From Jannaschia formosa (GTDB lineage: Bacteria; Pseudomonadota; Alphaproteobacteria; Rhodobacterales; Rhodobacteraceae), in NCBI RefSeq assembly GCF_003340555.1, contig NZ_QPLJ01000022.1, positions 1 through 64,000 of the forward strand: a DNA stretch of 64,000 bases. The letters run 5' to 3'. Below are positions 26,503-35,788 of this stretch, in pieces. A program made the position numbers and the translations under genes. Each line of letters opens with the position of its first letter. Position 1 is the stretch's first letter. A model generated the notes under the pieces. It saw nothing but the letters and a program-made list of their open reading frames with translations. It was not told the DNA's origin and made no database searches.

Positions 26503-27069
26503 ATGAAAAGAGCCTACACGCAGACCCGCCGCGCCGCCGCCGCCGCCGAGACGCGCCGCCGCATCGTCGAGGCGACCGTGGCGCTGCACCGCGAGGTCGG
26601 GCCGCGCGCCACCACCGTGACAGGCATCGCCGAACGGGCCGGGGTGGATCGGGTGACGGTCTACAAGCACTTCCCCGAGGAGGCCGACCTCGTGGCCGGC
26701 TGCCAGGCGCACTGGCTGTCGCTTCACCCGCCTCCGGACCTGGCCGGGCTGGCGGGGATCGCCGACCCGGAGGCGCGCCTGAGCGCGGCGCTCGGCGCGC
26801 TTTGGGACTGGTATGCGCGGACGCGGGAGATGACGGCGCATGTGCTGCGGGACGGCCCGGCGCTCGCCTCGTTCGCGGAGGTGCTGGCCGGGATGCGGGC
26901 GCAGCGCATGGCTCTTGCCGAGGCGCTGGCAGCGGGCCGCGCGCCGCATCCGGGCCTCCTCCCCGCGCTGATGCTCGCCACCGACTTCCGCACCTGGGAG
27001 GTGCTGGTCCACGAGGGCGGGCTCGATCACGAAACCGCCCTCGCCCTCGTCGTCGGCTGGCCCCCGTGA
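26503..27069 (+). CDS. TetR-family transcriptional repressor
   Basis: 188 residues. N-terminal helix-turn-helix in standard TetR form: TRRRIVEATVALHREVGPRA (about 18-37) and VTGIAERAGVDRVTVYKHFP (about 39-58). The C-terminal domain is ligand-type and variable. Transcribed away from the cupin gene; the 80 bases between are unusually A/T-rich and probably contain the operator, though no clear palindrome was found. Inference: senses a small molecule handled by the cupin/SRPBCC pair. Confidence 0.9.
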   Translation: MKRAYTQTRRAAAAAETRRRIVEATVALHREVGPRATTVTGIAERAGVDRVTVYKHFPEEADLVAGCQAHWLSLHPPPDLAGLAGIADPEARLSAALGALWDWYARTREMTAHVLRDGPALASFAEVLAGMRAQRMALAEALAAGRAPHPGLLPALMLATDFRTWEVLVHEGGLDHETALALVVGWPP

Positions 27070-27195
27070 GCCGGTCCGGGGCTAGTGCCGAGCGGGGCTT
27101 GTCGCGTCTCGCGGTGGCTCGCCGTCCGAACGTCAGGCGGTGGGTCCAATTTCGGGACCCGTGACGGACGCCCGTTCTCGGTCCGACAGCGTGCC

Positions 27196-27219
27196 AAGGC
27201 CCGGGAAATCCCCGGCCTT
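27196..27219. terminator. Hairpin between convergent TetR and GH13 genes
   Basis: Arms AAGGCCCGGG and CCCCGGCCTT with a 4-base loop and one mismatch, lying between the end of the TetR gene and the end of the GH13 gene. Symmetric, so it could serve both directions. Confidence 0.55.
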
Positions 27220-27273
27220 CACCGGCGTACGCTCCGGACCCGAACGCGCGCCCGGTCGCCTCGCGCAAGCGGC

Positions 27274-29643
27274 TCAGGGCGTGCGGACGTAGACCAGCGA
27301 CATCGCGTCCTTCATCTCGATCGGCCCGCCCATGTAGTCGGGTCCGATCGGCGGCGTCCGCAGCGCAAGGCGCCAGCCGGTCCCCTTGATGCCCTCGACC
27401 GGCAGCGTCAGCGGGTCGAGTTCGGCGGTCGGCTTGCCCTCGAGGTGGCAGACGGAGAAGATCTGCTCTCCGTCCGGACCGTGGCGCAGCGAGGTGAAGA
27501 CCGTGCGCCCGTCGATGGGCGCGACATAGTCGAAGCGGTCCTTCGGCCCGTAATTGTCGCGCAGCCAGGGCCGCGCGCGGCGGAAGTTGCGGACCTGCAG
27601 GCAGAAACCGGTCTGGTCGGGATCGAGCCCGGGCAGGGAGTTCGAGACGTTGCAGTAGTCGTGCATGTCGTTCATCCAGGCCCGCGCGACCTGCTTGAGC
27701 GCCGCGACCGAGTAGGTGGGACCCGCCAGCGGCGGCTCGGACATGTTGAGCAGGCGCGCGATCTCCTCCAGGTCGTATTCCGTCACCTCGACCAGCGCCG
27801 GCAGGAACTCCATGAAGCGGGCCAGCTCCTCGCGGGTGGTGAAGCCCATCTCCTTCAGGCGTCGGAAATTGCTCGGGATCGAATAGGCGTATTCGTCGAC
27901 CTGCCACTTGAGGCTGATCGCCTCCTCGGCGACGACCTTCACGCCATAGAGATCGTCCTGATTGCGCACGAAGCCCCAGCTCGCCCGCGCCAGGGCGTTG
28001 AGGAAGTCCATCGGGACCCCTGGCATCATCACATAGGTCAGGACGTGGACGGCGGGGTTGTCGTAGGCCTTGTCGAGGATCTCCATCCGCGTCCGGCCGA
28101 GCCGCGTGTTGATGTTCAGCCTCGTGTCGACCTGCGTGCCCCGGCGCAGCGTGTCATGGTTGCTGGTCCCCGAGATCCAGTTGGACCCGACCTGCACCAT
28201 CTCCTTGATGCGCCAGAACTTCGACAGCCAGAACGTGTAGAGGAAGGGCGTGTTGTGCGCGAAGGTGAGCGGCCCCCACTGGAACACGTCGTTGTCGCGC
28301 TGCTGCTCGATGACGGAGCGGTAGCTGGAGCTCAGCTCCCAGTCCTCCTCGGGCCAGGGGCGGCCGTCCTCGAAGATGAACCAGGGACGATAGCGGGTGC
28401 CCGCCACCTCCTGCACGATATCGGCCATCGATTGCAGGTAGGCGTCGTCGTGGCGCAGGACCTGGGCGGAGACGTCCCACCACTTGAAGTCCTGCGCGCC
28501 GTCCACGCGCACGGCATCGGCGCCGAAATCGACCTTGCGGCGCTGCAACTCCAGCAGGATCGCCCGGACGGCGGGGTTCTGGTAGTCGAGGTTCTGGCCG
28601 TACATGTTCGGCCCGGCGAAGAAATGGCCGTTCAGCGCGCGCAGGCCCTGGTTGTCGGAATGCCCGAAGACCACGTCGAAGATCAGCTTCTTGGGCTTCG
28701 ACGGGAAGTTGTGCAGCACCGAAGCGAGGTCGATAAGCTCGTCCGGGCGGCCCGATTCCAGCAGCACCGGGTTCACGGTCGCCATGCCCGAGATGACGAT
28801 GTCGTAGCCCCAGTTCGTCGTGTCGGGCCTGAGCAGCGAGACGGACACGGTCTCGCCGTCGCCCTCCTCCTCCTGCCAGAAGTCGGGGCCGGATTCGTAG
28901 ACCGTGGTCGGCTCCACCGGCAGCAACTGCACTGCGTCGTAACCGAGGAAGAGCTGGTCCGACGGCTCCAGCGGCAGGTCTCGGGCGACCCGTTCGGCAA
29001 GGCGCTGGTAGTGGCGCGTGAGGCTGGCGAGGGTGCCGCCCGCCGTGGCGGTGGGCACGTGGATCTGCAGGATGTTGGTCGGCGGGCCGAACTTGTGGGG
29101 CTGGCCGTCCGTTCGGAGTCCCTCGAAATAGCCCTTGTCCTCGCGCGCGGCCTGCATCGCGTCCACGTCGTAAAGCTCCGCCGGGGCCATCACGCCGAAA
29201 GGCAGCGACATGGCCAGCGGGTCGAGGATGCGGTGCCACTTGTCCTCGGCATCGCGCCAGGCCAGCGCGTAGAAATCGCCGATCCGGTCGCGCGTGCCCG
29301 CCTTCAGGCCGCGCACGGCGGTGAAGCAGTGCGCCTCTTCCCGGATGACGGGGATCCAGGCCCGCTCGAAGGCCACGGACTGATGGGCGCGGGTCAGGTC
29401 CAGCGGCTCGACCGGGCGCAGGATCTCGAGGAAGACGTCGTTCTGGGGCACCCGCGCGTCGAGGATCTCGGGCGTCCAGAAGCCGAAGATCGCGACGTCC
29501 TCCTCCAGCCGCGCGCCGAGCTTGCGGGCGACGACACGTTCGCCCTCGAAATTCGTCTCGGCGGTGAGGAGCGCCTCGCGGGCGGCCTCGGCCTCGGCGC
29601 GGGCGGTGTCTTCGACGAAGGCGACGGTGTCTTTCAGCGGCAT
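27274..29643 (-). CDS. GH13 glycoside hydrolase resembling glucosylglycerol hydrolase
   Basis: 789 residues. GH13 catalytic landmarks are visible: ADAVRVDGAQDFKWW with the nucleophile Asp, FEDGRPW with the acid/base Glu position, and GTSNHDTLRRG with the substrate His-Asp pair. N- and C-terminal regions do not match amylases and match the GghA-like glucosylglycerol hydrolase group. That enzyme hydrolyses the compatible solute 2-O-alpha-glucosylglycerol in cyanobacteria and some marine bacteria. Cytoplasmic, no signal peptide. Lies directly after glgB (36-base gap), linking osmolyte and glycogen turnover. Assignment is by resemblance and should be checked. Confidence 0.75.
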   Translation of the reverse strand: MPLKDTVAFVEDTARAEAEAAREALLTAETNFEGERVVARKLGARLEEDVAIFGFWTPEILDARVPQNDVFLEILRPVEPLDLTRAHQSVAFERAWIPVIREEAHCFTAVRGLKAGTRDRIGDFYALAWRDAEDKWHRILDPLAMSLPFGVMAPAELYDVDAMQAAREDKGYFEGLRTDGQPHKFGPPTNILQIHVPTATAGGTLASLTRHYQRLAERVARDLPLEPSDQLFLGYDAVQLLPVEPTTVYESGPDFWQEEEGDGETVSVSLLRPDTTNWGYDIVISGMATVNPVLLESGRPDELIDLASVLHNFPSKPKKLIFDVVFGHSDNQGLRALNGHFFAGPNMYGQNLDYQNPAVRAILLELQRRKVDFGADAVRVDGAQDFKWWDVSAQVLRHDDAYLQSMADIVQEVAGTRYRPWFIFEDGRPWPEEDWELSSSYRSVIEQQRDNDVFQWGPLTFAHNTPFLYTFWLSKFWRIKEMVQVGSNWISGTSNHDTLRRGTQVDTRLNINTRLGRTRMEILDKAYDNPAVHVLTYVMMPGVPMDFLNALARASWGFVRNQDDLYGVKVVAEEAISLKWQVDEYAYSIPSNFRRLKEMGFTTREELARFMEFLPALVEVTEYDLEEIARLLNMSEPPLAGPTYSVAALKQVARAWMNDMHDYCNVSNSLPGLDPDQTGFCLQVRNFRRARPWLRDNYGPKDRFDYVAPIDGRTVFTSLRHGPDGEQIFSVCHLEGKPTAELDPLTLPVEGIKGTGWRLALRTPPIGPDYMGGPIEMKDAMSLVYVRTP

Positions 29644-29679
29644 CGGTGATCCTCTTGCGTCAGCTTGTGCGGGGGTGGG

Positions 29680-31872
29680 TCAGGTCTTGTGGAGCAGGAA
29701 GACGGTGGAGAAGGGCGGCAGCACGAGTTCGGCGCTGGCGGGCTGGCCGTGGGACGGGACAGGCTGCGCCTCGACGCCGCCCATGTTGCCGCGGCCCTCG
29801 CCGTCGTAGATCTCGGCGTCGGTGTTGAGCGCCTCGCGCCAGCGCCCCGGGCGGGGCAGGCCGACGCGATAGGCGGAATGGGCGGTCGGGCCGAAATTGC
29901 AGATCACGACCGCCTCGGGGTCGCGGTCGCCGCCACGGCGGATCCATGCGTAGACGGAGTTGGTCGTGTCGTCCGCCACGATCCACTGGAACCCGCCGGG
30001 ATCGGCGTCGCGACAGTGCAGGGCGGCCGTGCCCCGGTAGAGCGCGTTCAAGTCGCGCACCAGCCGCCGGACGCCGGCATGGCCCGGCCGATCCAGCGCA
30101 TCCCAGTCGAGCTGGGCGTCGTGATCCCACTCCGCCTCCTGCGCGAAGTCCTGGCCCATGAACAGAAGCTTCTTGCCCGGATGCCCCCACATGAAGCCGT
30201 AATAGGCGCGCAGGTTGGCGAACCGCTCCGGCCCCGTTCCGGGCATCCGGCCCAGCATCGAGCCCTTGCCGTGCACGACCTCGTCATGGCTAATCGGCAG
30301 GACGAAGGTCTCGTCGAAGGCATAGGTCAGGCCGAAGGTCAGCCGGTGGTGATGCTCCCGCCGCCCGGCCGGGTCCTTCGAGACGTAGTCGAGCGTGTCG
30401 TGCATCCAGCCCATGTTCCACTTGAACCCGAAGCCCAGCCCGCCCTCGTCTGCCGGGGTGGTCACCTTCGGGAAGGCCGTGCTCTCCTCGGCGATCGTCA
30501 TGGTGCCGGGATGGGCTTCGCGCGCGGCGGCAGTTACGTCGCGCAGGAAGCCGATCGCCTCGTAGTTCTCGCGCCCGCCATCCTTGTTTGGGATCCATTC
30601 GCCCGGCTTCCTCGAATAGTCGCGGTAGAGCATCGAGGCCACTGCGTCGACGCGAAGTCCGTCGACATGGTATTCCTCTAGCCAGTAGAGCGCGTTGGCG
30701 GCGAGGAAGCCGCGCACCTCTGCCTTGCCGTAATCGTAGATCAGCGTGTTCCAGTCCTGGTGGAAGCCCTCGCGCGGGTCGGCGTATTCGAAGACCGCCT
30801 CGCCGTCGAACCGGCCGAGCCCGTGGTCGTCGGTCGGGAAATGCCCCGGCACCCAGTCGAGGATCACGCCCAGCCCGGCCCGGTGGGCGGCGTCCACCAG
30901 ATCGCGGAAGCCCTGCGGCGGGCCGTGGCGAACCGTCGGCGCGAAGAGCCCCACGGGCTGATAGCCCCAGGAGCCGTCGAAAGGATGCTCGCTGACCGGC
31001 AGCACCTCCAGATGGGTGAAGCCCATGTCGAGGGCATAGCCGACCAGTTCCTCGGCGGCCTCGGCATAGCTCAGGCGCCGCCCGTCCGCGTGCCGCCGCC
31101 AGGAGCCGAGATGCGCCTCGTAGATCGAGATCGGCGCGGTCGGCGCGTTGCGGCCCGCGCGGGCCTCCATCCAGTCGCCATCGGTCCAGTGCGCCCCGCG
31201 CAGGTCGCGCACGACCGAGGCGTTTTCCGGCGGGTGCTCGGAGCCGAAGCCCACGGGATCGGCCTTCAGCGGCTGGACATGGCCGTCGGGGCCGAGGATC
31301 TCGTACTTATAGGACGTGCCTTCGCCGATCCCGGGCAGGAAGATCTCCCACAACTCGCCGCGCCGGCGCATGACGTGCCGCCGCCCGTCCCAGAGGTTGA
31401 ACGGCCCCACGACCGAGACCCGCCGCGCATTCGGCGCCCAGACGGCGAAGCGCGTCCCCGCGACGCCCTCGTGGGTCGTGACCTGCGCACCCAGCGCCGT
31501 CCAGAGCCGGCGATGGCTGCCCTCGGCGAGGCGGAGATCGCGTTCGGAGAGAACCGGGCCGAAGCGATAGGGGTCGTCGAACTCCCAGCGCGTGCCGTCG
31601 GCGGCCTCGGCCTCCAGCCGGTAGGGGCCGTCACCGCCGAGCGGCCCGGAGAAGAGGCCCGAGCGGTTCGGATCCTGCCGAAGCTCCGCGACGGCACCGT
31701 CTCCGCACGCGGCGACCCGGGCCGCGCCGGGAACGAAGGCGGTGATCCACCGGACCCCGTCGACAGGGTGCGGGCCGAGCACCGAGAAGGGGTCGCCATG
31801 CGCTCCGGCGGCGATCAGGTCGAGCGAGGCTTCCCGGCGGGAACCGGCCTTTGCATCGGGGCTGTCTGTCAT
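29680..31872 (-). CDS. glgB: 1,4-alpha-glucan branching enzyme
   Basis: 730 residues, standard length for bacterial GlgB. N-terminal CBM48 domain (about 115-215) with GTRFAVWAPNARRVSVVGPF; the catalytic barrel holds EEYHVDGLRVDAVASMLY (nucleophile Asp about 405), TIAEESTAFP (acid/base Glu) and PISHDEVVHGKGSM (transition-state Asp). It introduces alpha-1,6 branches into glycogen. Other glycogen genes (glgA, glgC, glgX, glgP) are not in the window; the neighbour is the GH13 enzyme only. Confidence 0.95.
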   Translation of the reverse strand: MTDSPDAKAGSRREASLDLIAAGAHGDPFSVLGPHPVDGVRWITAFVPGAARVAACGDGAVAELRQDPNRSGLFSGPLGGDGPYRLEAEAADGTRWEFDDPYRFGPVLSERDLRLAEGSHRRLWTALGAQVTTHEGVAGTRFAVWAPNARRVSVVGPFNLWDGRRHVMRRRGELWEIFLPGIGEGTSYKYEILGPDGHVQPLKADPVGFGSEHPPENASVVRDLRGAHWTDGDWMEARAGRNAPTAPISIYEAHLGSWRRHADGRRLSYAEAAEELVGYALDMGFTHLEVLPVSEHPFDGSWGYQPVGLFAPTVRHGPPQGFRDLVDAAHRAGLGVILDWVPGHFPTDDHGLGRFDGEAVFEYADPREGFHQDWNTLIYDYGKAEVRGFLAANALYWLEEYHVDGLRVDAVASMLYRDYSRKPGEWIPNKDGGRENYEAIGFLRDVTAAAREAHPGTMTIAEESTAFPKVTTPADEGGLGFGFKWNMGWMHDTLDYVSKDPAGRREHHHRLTFGLTYAFDETFVLPISHDEVVHGKGSMLGRMPGTGPERFANLRAYYGFMWGHPGKKLLFMGQDFAQEAEWDHDAQLDWDALDRPGHAGVRRLVRDLNALYRGTAALHCRDADPGGFQWIVADDTTNSVYAWIRRGGDRDPEAVVICNFGPTAHSAYRVGLPRPGRWREALNTDAEIYDGEGRGNMGGVEAQPVPSHGQPASAELVLPPFSTVFLLHKT

Positions 31873-32438
31873 GCGCCTACCGTAACCCTGTTTCCGAGGG
31901 CTTCAACCGCGCTCTCCCGCCCGGACCCGGGCCGCGCGAGGGGCGGGACGACGGGGTTGGTTCAACCGCTTGGCCGACGTTCCGGCGAAACCTAAGGCCG
32001 GAGGCTGAGGAATCCCGATCCCGGCCCGTCCCGTGGCAGCGGCCGTCACCGTGGGAGATGCGCCGGCGGATTAGGGTCGGATCGCCCCGAGTTTCCAAAA
32101 CGAAACTAGCTACTTGTAGGCTTCTGGTGGTGGGTTGGACGGCCTGGATGTCCAACCTTCTCCACCCCGGGCGCCTCGGCTCTGTGCGAAGGGCGGAGAT
32201 CGTTTATCTTCAGGTCAATGCGTTGATCTGACCCGTCAGTGTACCAATCCGTCTGACGAATCCGATCGCAGTGAATCTCGCCAAGCCAGATGTCGCCAAT
32301 GACAAGGCCTCTCCGACCCAGCCAAAGGCGCTGGCAGCGGCTTGCGTCTCCCTGCACACGGCCCGCTCCGGCACGAAAGTGTCGCGTCGACGCGATGTCG
32401 GGAGAAGTGCGCCGCTCATTGCGGCGCACCTCGTCTGC
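31873..32438. other. Intergenic region of 566 bases
   Basis: Between glgB and the end of the PQQ dehydrogenase gene. Lower in GC than neighbours in the part from about 32100 to 32300. No frame with sensible composition and no RNA gene recognised. Contains the terminator hairpin at 32407-32429 and presumably the promoter for glgB near 31880-32000. I see nothing else. Confidence 0.45.
32407..32429 (-). terminator. Perfect 9-bp hairpin after the PQQ dehydrogenase gene
   Basis: Arms GTGCGCCGC and GCGGCGCAC around the loop TCATT, 10 bases past the stop codon at 32439. On the minus strand it is followed by a short CTTCTCC stretch. Likely the transcription terminator of the PQQ dehydrogenase gene. 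Confidence 0.7.
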
Positions 32439-33761
32439 TCATTCGCCCGTTGGTGTCAGCTTGTGGATGATCCCTTCGTCCACAGCGGCATAGAGGCTGC
32501 CGTCGGGGCCCATAACGAGCGAGCGGAAGCGGCCGGCTTCCATTGGCAGGGTCATCTCGGTCACGTCGACGACGGAGATCCCATCATTGCCGCTCGACAA
32601 CTCGACCACGTCGATTCGCTGACCGATCGGCGTGCCGCCGAAGCCAATGCCCATCAACCCGACGACCATGTCGCCGTCCCAGCTGCCCCATGCCTCACCT
32701 TCAAGAAACGCGGCCGAGGAGCTGCCCTGCGACCAGCCGTTGTTGGTCCAGATCGGGGGCATCGCGTCGGGATAGGTCTCGAAATCCGTCATCGGCATGT
32801 ATTGCGCCCGCTCGTAACGGTTCATGCCCTCCATCTGATTGGGCTCGTAGCCGCAATAGCCGTCCGGGCAGTTGTCGGCACGCCCGGCCATGTTCGGGCG
32901 GGGATCCCAGCCGGCGTTGCCGCCGTTCTCCAGGACCGTGATCTCGTCCGAATGCCACGGCCCATGCTCGACCGTGATCGCATCGCCGGTTTCCGGATGG
33001 AAGGCGATGCCCTGAACGTTCCGGTGCCCGTAGGTATAGGTCCGCGGGTCGAAGCCTTCAGGAGGGTTGTTGCCCTCGGCGGCGTTGCCGTCGGTATCGA
33101 TGCGCAGCACCTTGCTGCCCATGATCGTCGGGCTCTGCGGTATCTCCGCGTTGTGATTGTCGCCAGTGGTCAGGTACAGATATCCGTCCGGACCGAACCG
33201 CACGCGACCGCCGTTGTGAGCGCCCGGTCCGCCAAAAGGCTGATCCGTCGCTTCCATCTTGTAGGGGACGTCCTCCACGATGTCGGTGCGCTCCGAGACG
33301 TCCGTGAAATCCTCGTTCACGACGAGGCGGATCAGCCGGTTCGTGTGGGGGTCCGACAGGTTCGACGTCGCGTAGACGTAGATCCGGCGGTTTTCTTCGA
33401 AGTTGGGATCTACCGCGACCCCCATCATGCCGGCCTGTCCCTCACAGAACAGATCCTCGGCCGTGGAGGCGTACATTTCCCCCGTGCCTTCCCCACCAGG
33501 CGCTCCCATGCCGAGAAGCGCATTGACCTCGCCCGAGGGCATCATCACGGAAAGACCGTTGCACTTCTCGGTGAAGAACATCGTGTCTTCATCGACGAAC
33601 GCCATGTCCCACGGCTCGTCGAGGCCTTCGAGCACAACGCTATGCTCCAGGCTGCTGGTGTTGGCGCCCGTCTGGGCAAGCGCTGGGACGCCGAAGGCCA
33701 CGGCGGATGCGGTGATGGCGATGATCGACAGCTCGCAGCCGCTGCTCTTTCGAAATCTCAT
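32439..33761 (-). CDS. PQQ-dependent soluble aldose-dehydrogenase-like protein (YliI type)
   Basis: 440 residues with a signal peptide (SIIAITASAVAFGVPALAQ). Beta-propeller features of Asd/YliI and sGDH: PWDMAFVDEDTMFFTEK, AHNGGRVRFGPDGYLYLTTG (about 180-200, holding the catalytic histidine), YGHRNVQGIAFHPETG and VEHGPWHSDEITV. These oxidise aldoses in the periplasm with PQQ and pass electrons on. A CNGL and a DNCPDGYCGYEP cysteine pair may form disulfides. Two c-type cytochromes lie upstream on the same strand, plausible acceptors. No PQQ biosynthesis genes in the window. Confidence 0.85.
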   Translation of the reverse strand: MRFRKSSGCELSIIAITASAVAFGVPALAQTGANTSSLEHSVVLEGLDEPWDMAFVDEDTMFFTEKCNGLSVMMPSGEVNALLGMGAPGGEGTGEMYASTAEDLFCEGQAGMMGVAVDPNFEENRRIYVYATSNLSDPHTNRLIRLVVNEDFTDVSERTDIVEDVPYKMEATDQPFGGPGAHNGGRVRFGPDGYLYLTTGDNHNAEIPQSPTIMGSKVLRIDTDGNAAEGNNPPEGFDPRTYTYGHRNVQGIAFHPETGDAITVEHGPWHSDEITVLENGGNAGWDPRPNMAGRADNCPDGYCGYEPNQMEGMNRYERAQYMPMTDFETYPDAMPPIWTNNGWSQGSSSAAFLEGEAWGSWDGDMVVGLMGIGFGGTPIGQRIDVVELSSGNDGISVVDVTEMTLPMEAGRFRSLVMGPDGSLYAAVDEGIIHKLTPTGE

Positions 33762-34161
33762 GGTGTTCCTCCCTGTTGCTGGTGTCGTCGCAGATGCTCA
33801 TATCCGTCCGCTCCCGACCCAAGAAAACGCGGCTCCGGGTCGGCAGGTTCCATGACTTCCCGAAGCTTTCGAGCAAGTTGCGCTTGCCTGAAGGCGGCCT
33901 CGACGTCAGCGAGCGGGCAGGGGGTGTCATCAGTGCAGGTGACGCAGGTTTCGAGAGCGGTCGCGCGGACGCACGGCCGACGGATCTATCCGCCCCCGAC
34001 AGGTCGGAAAGCGCGACCGGATCGTCGAGAAGTTGAAAGCCGGCAGCCGCATGGAACGGCCCGCCGGCGTGTTAGAGGGTGCGTCCCGCGCGCAGTCGAA
34101 GCGATCTACCGGTCCGGGCGGTGCCTACCATCGAGGCGCGGTCCGCCATGCCCGTGCAAGT
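33762..34161. other. Intergenic region of 400 bases, nothing recognised
   Basis: Between the cytochrome c gene and the PQQ dehydrogenase gene. No plausible coding frame or repeat stands out. Its size makes it less likely that the dehydrogenase shares a transcript with the cytochromes, so a promoter may lie here. Confidence 0.4.
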
Positions 34162-34644
34162 TCACTCGGTGTTGCCCTCTTCGTCCTCCGGGCCCTCTTC
34201 GTCCTCCAGGTCGGAGAAAGTCGCAAGGTAGGCATACACGTCGTGCGCTTCCTCTTCGTCGCGCAATCTGTAGGACATCTTGCTGCGGGCGCTGGAGTCA
34301 TCCAGCTCCTCGCGCAGGTGGCCGCTCGGGTTCTGAAGGAATGCGACGATGTTGCTTTCCTCCCAGACGACGCCGGTTTCACCGTAAGCGACCAATGCGT
34401 CGCTGTAGTCGTCATAACCCTCCCGCGAACCAGGCGCGTCACCGACGATGCCATGCAGGTTCGGTCCCATGCCTGCGAGGCTACCGGCTATGACGTTGCC
34501 CGCATCGTCCGCGATCGCGTGACAGGCGACGCACTGGCGGCCGAAATATGTCTCGCCCGCCTCCGCGTCTCCCGCCGTATCCTGCGCGGCCAGAGGGGTC
34601 GAGAACGCCACGAGGGCCAGGATTGCATGAAGTGAGTTTCTCAT
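34162..34644 (-). CDS. Exported cytochrome c (class I) with acidic tail
   Basis: 160 residues. Signal peptide MRNSLHAILALVAFSTPLAA. One haem site, RQCVACHAI (about 36-44), with a likely axial Met in SKMSYRLRD (about 123-131). The tail, FSDLEDEEGPEDEEGNTE, is strongly acidic. That is unusual and could dock on a basic partner. Similar in fold to cytochrome c2/c550. Between the PQQ dehydrogenase and the P460-like gene on the same strand, so it is a candidate electron carrier for both. Confidence 0.85.
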   Translation of the reverse strand: MRNSLHAILALVAFSTPLAAQDTAGDAEAGETYFGRQCVACHAIADDAGNVIAGSLAGMGPNLHGIVGDAPGSREGYDDYSDALVAYGETGVVWEESNIVAFLQNPSGHLREELDDSSARSKMSYRLRDEEEAHDVYAYLATFSDLEDEEGPEDEEGNTE

Positions 34645-34816
34645 CGTTTTCTTTCTTTGCTTACGGTCGCCTGCCGGTCGAACAAGGATGTACGACCCCG
34701 ACGATGCTGTTGATCGAGAGGTTGCGGCATGTGCCGTCGGAGCGATGGCTCCGACTTCGAGGAAGATACGGATCCCAGGACGCCTCTAGGGAGGCTGACA
34801 GATGCCGAGCGGCAGA

Positions 34817-35335
34817 TCATTGCAGGTCTGCATTCGTCGTGAAGAGGTAGTCATCCCCCTCTGCCGATGCGTGGCAAGAGACGCAGCCCTGTGCCGTGCC
34901 CGCGATCGGCATCCCCTCGGGCGTCTGGTCGAGCGACCCGTCGGGCAGGTATTTGGCCCAGAACCAGTTGCCGGTGTCGGGGGCATAGCCTTCCTCCCGG
35001 CGGAACATCACGGTCACGGACGCGAGGTGGTCGTCCCGGCTGCCGAGAACCTCGTCCACCGTGAGGCCTTCGGGGCCGTAGTTCCGCTTGACCACCAGCG
35101 CCCGCTCGCGACCGTCGACGGTCGCATCGGTGTAGAAGGTCTCGAGCATCATGCCGTGCGGATCGGTGCCCGCATAGGGAAATGCCTGGACGGCATCATC
35201 ACCGGCCAGGTTTCGGTCCGTCATGATCTGCCAGAGCTGGTCGGCAAAGGCTCGGTCTTGCTGACCGCCGAATTGCTGCGCGGCGACAGCGCTCGCGACC
35301 AAGGCCATCGCGCTCCCAACCCATAGACCTCTCAT
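34817..35335 (-). CDS. Cytochrome P460-like single-haem protein
   Basis: 172 residues with a signal peptide (GSAMALVASAVAAQQ). The body follows the P460 pattern: FPYAGTDPHGMMLETFY, ALVVKRNYGPEG (a lysine where the haem-crosslinking lysine sits in P460), NWFWAKYLPDG, then a C-terminal haem motif GCVSCHASAEGDDYLFTT. Cytochrome P460 of nitrifiers oxidises hydroxylamine; relatives of the c'-beta type bind NO only. Which applies here cannot be decided from the sequence alone. Related in pattern to the first haem domain of the six-haem cytochrome at 5.7-8.6 kb. Confidence 0.75.
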   Translation of the reverse strand: MRGLWVGSAMALVASAVAAQQFGGQQDRAFADQLWQIMTDRNLAGDDAVQAFPYAGTDPHGMMLETFYTDATVDGRERALVVKRNYGPEGLTVDEVLGSRDDHLASVTVMFRREEGYAPDTGNWFWAKYLPDGSLDQTPEGMPIAGTAQGCVSCHASAEGDDYLFTTNADLQ

Positions 35336-35788
35336 GGCTCATGCTCCCCTGTTGTCTGCCTTTGACAACACGAAGACTTAACAAGCCCCGATGGGATTTG
35401 TTCCGGTGGTTGCATGAGCCCCGGCCCGGTCGAGGCGGTCGGCCGCCCACGCTCTTCCCTCGGAGTGCCGCGTCGGATCATGTCCGGACCGAAGCAGACC
35501 GCCAGAGACCCATTCTCGCGCAGCGAAGCGTTGCAGGACTACCAACTCAGGACGCGTCAGCGGAGCGGAGCAGGCCCGGAAATGCCCGGCAGCCATATGG
35601 CCGGACTCTCGTTGCGAGTTTCCGGGAGGCCTTGCGGAAAAACGGACCCGACCTGATCCCGACGACGCTCATCACTCGCCCCTGGCTTCGCTTCGAAATC
35701 CCCGTTCCGGTCGGCTTGGCCATCAGGGACAGGAACTCTCCGCGCCGGCCATCCGTTTCCACCCCGGCAACAGGAAACGAGGACGCCC
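35336..35788. other. Intergenic region of 453 bases between divergent genes
   Basis: Contains the palindrome at 35351-35369 and an A/T-rich piece to about 35400, the likely promoter of the P460-like gene, and further right the promoter of the baeRF gene. Frames inside have shadow composition. Nothing else seen. Confidence 0.45.
35351..35369. promoter_or_regulatory. GTTGTC-N7-GACAAC palindrome upstream of the P460-like gene
   Basis: GTTGTC (35351-35356) and GACAAC (35364-35369) separated by 7 bases, 15 bases upstream of the ATG. It could be an operator or a small hairpin in the leader. No known site is recognised. Confidence 0.5.

Noticed and set aside
27085-29649. Plus-strand open frame of about 850 codons across the GH13 gene
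   Set aside because: Antisense shadow; GH13 catalytic residues are on the minus strand.
32106-32429. Minus-strand frame of 107 codons in the gap after glgB
   Set aside because: No family, no start context; includes the terminator hairpin sequence. Considered chance.
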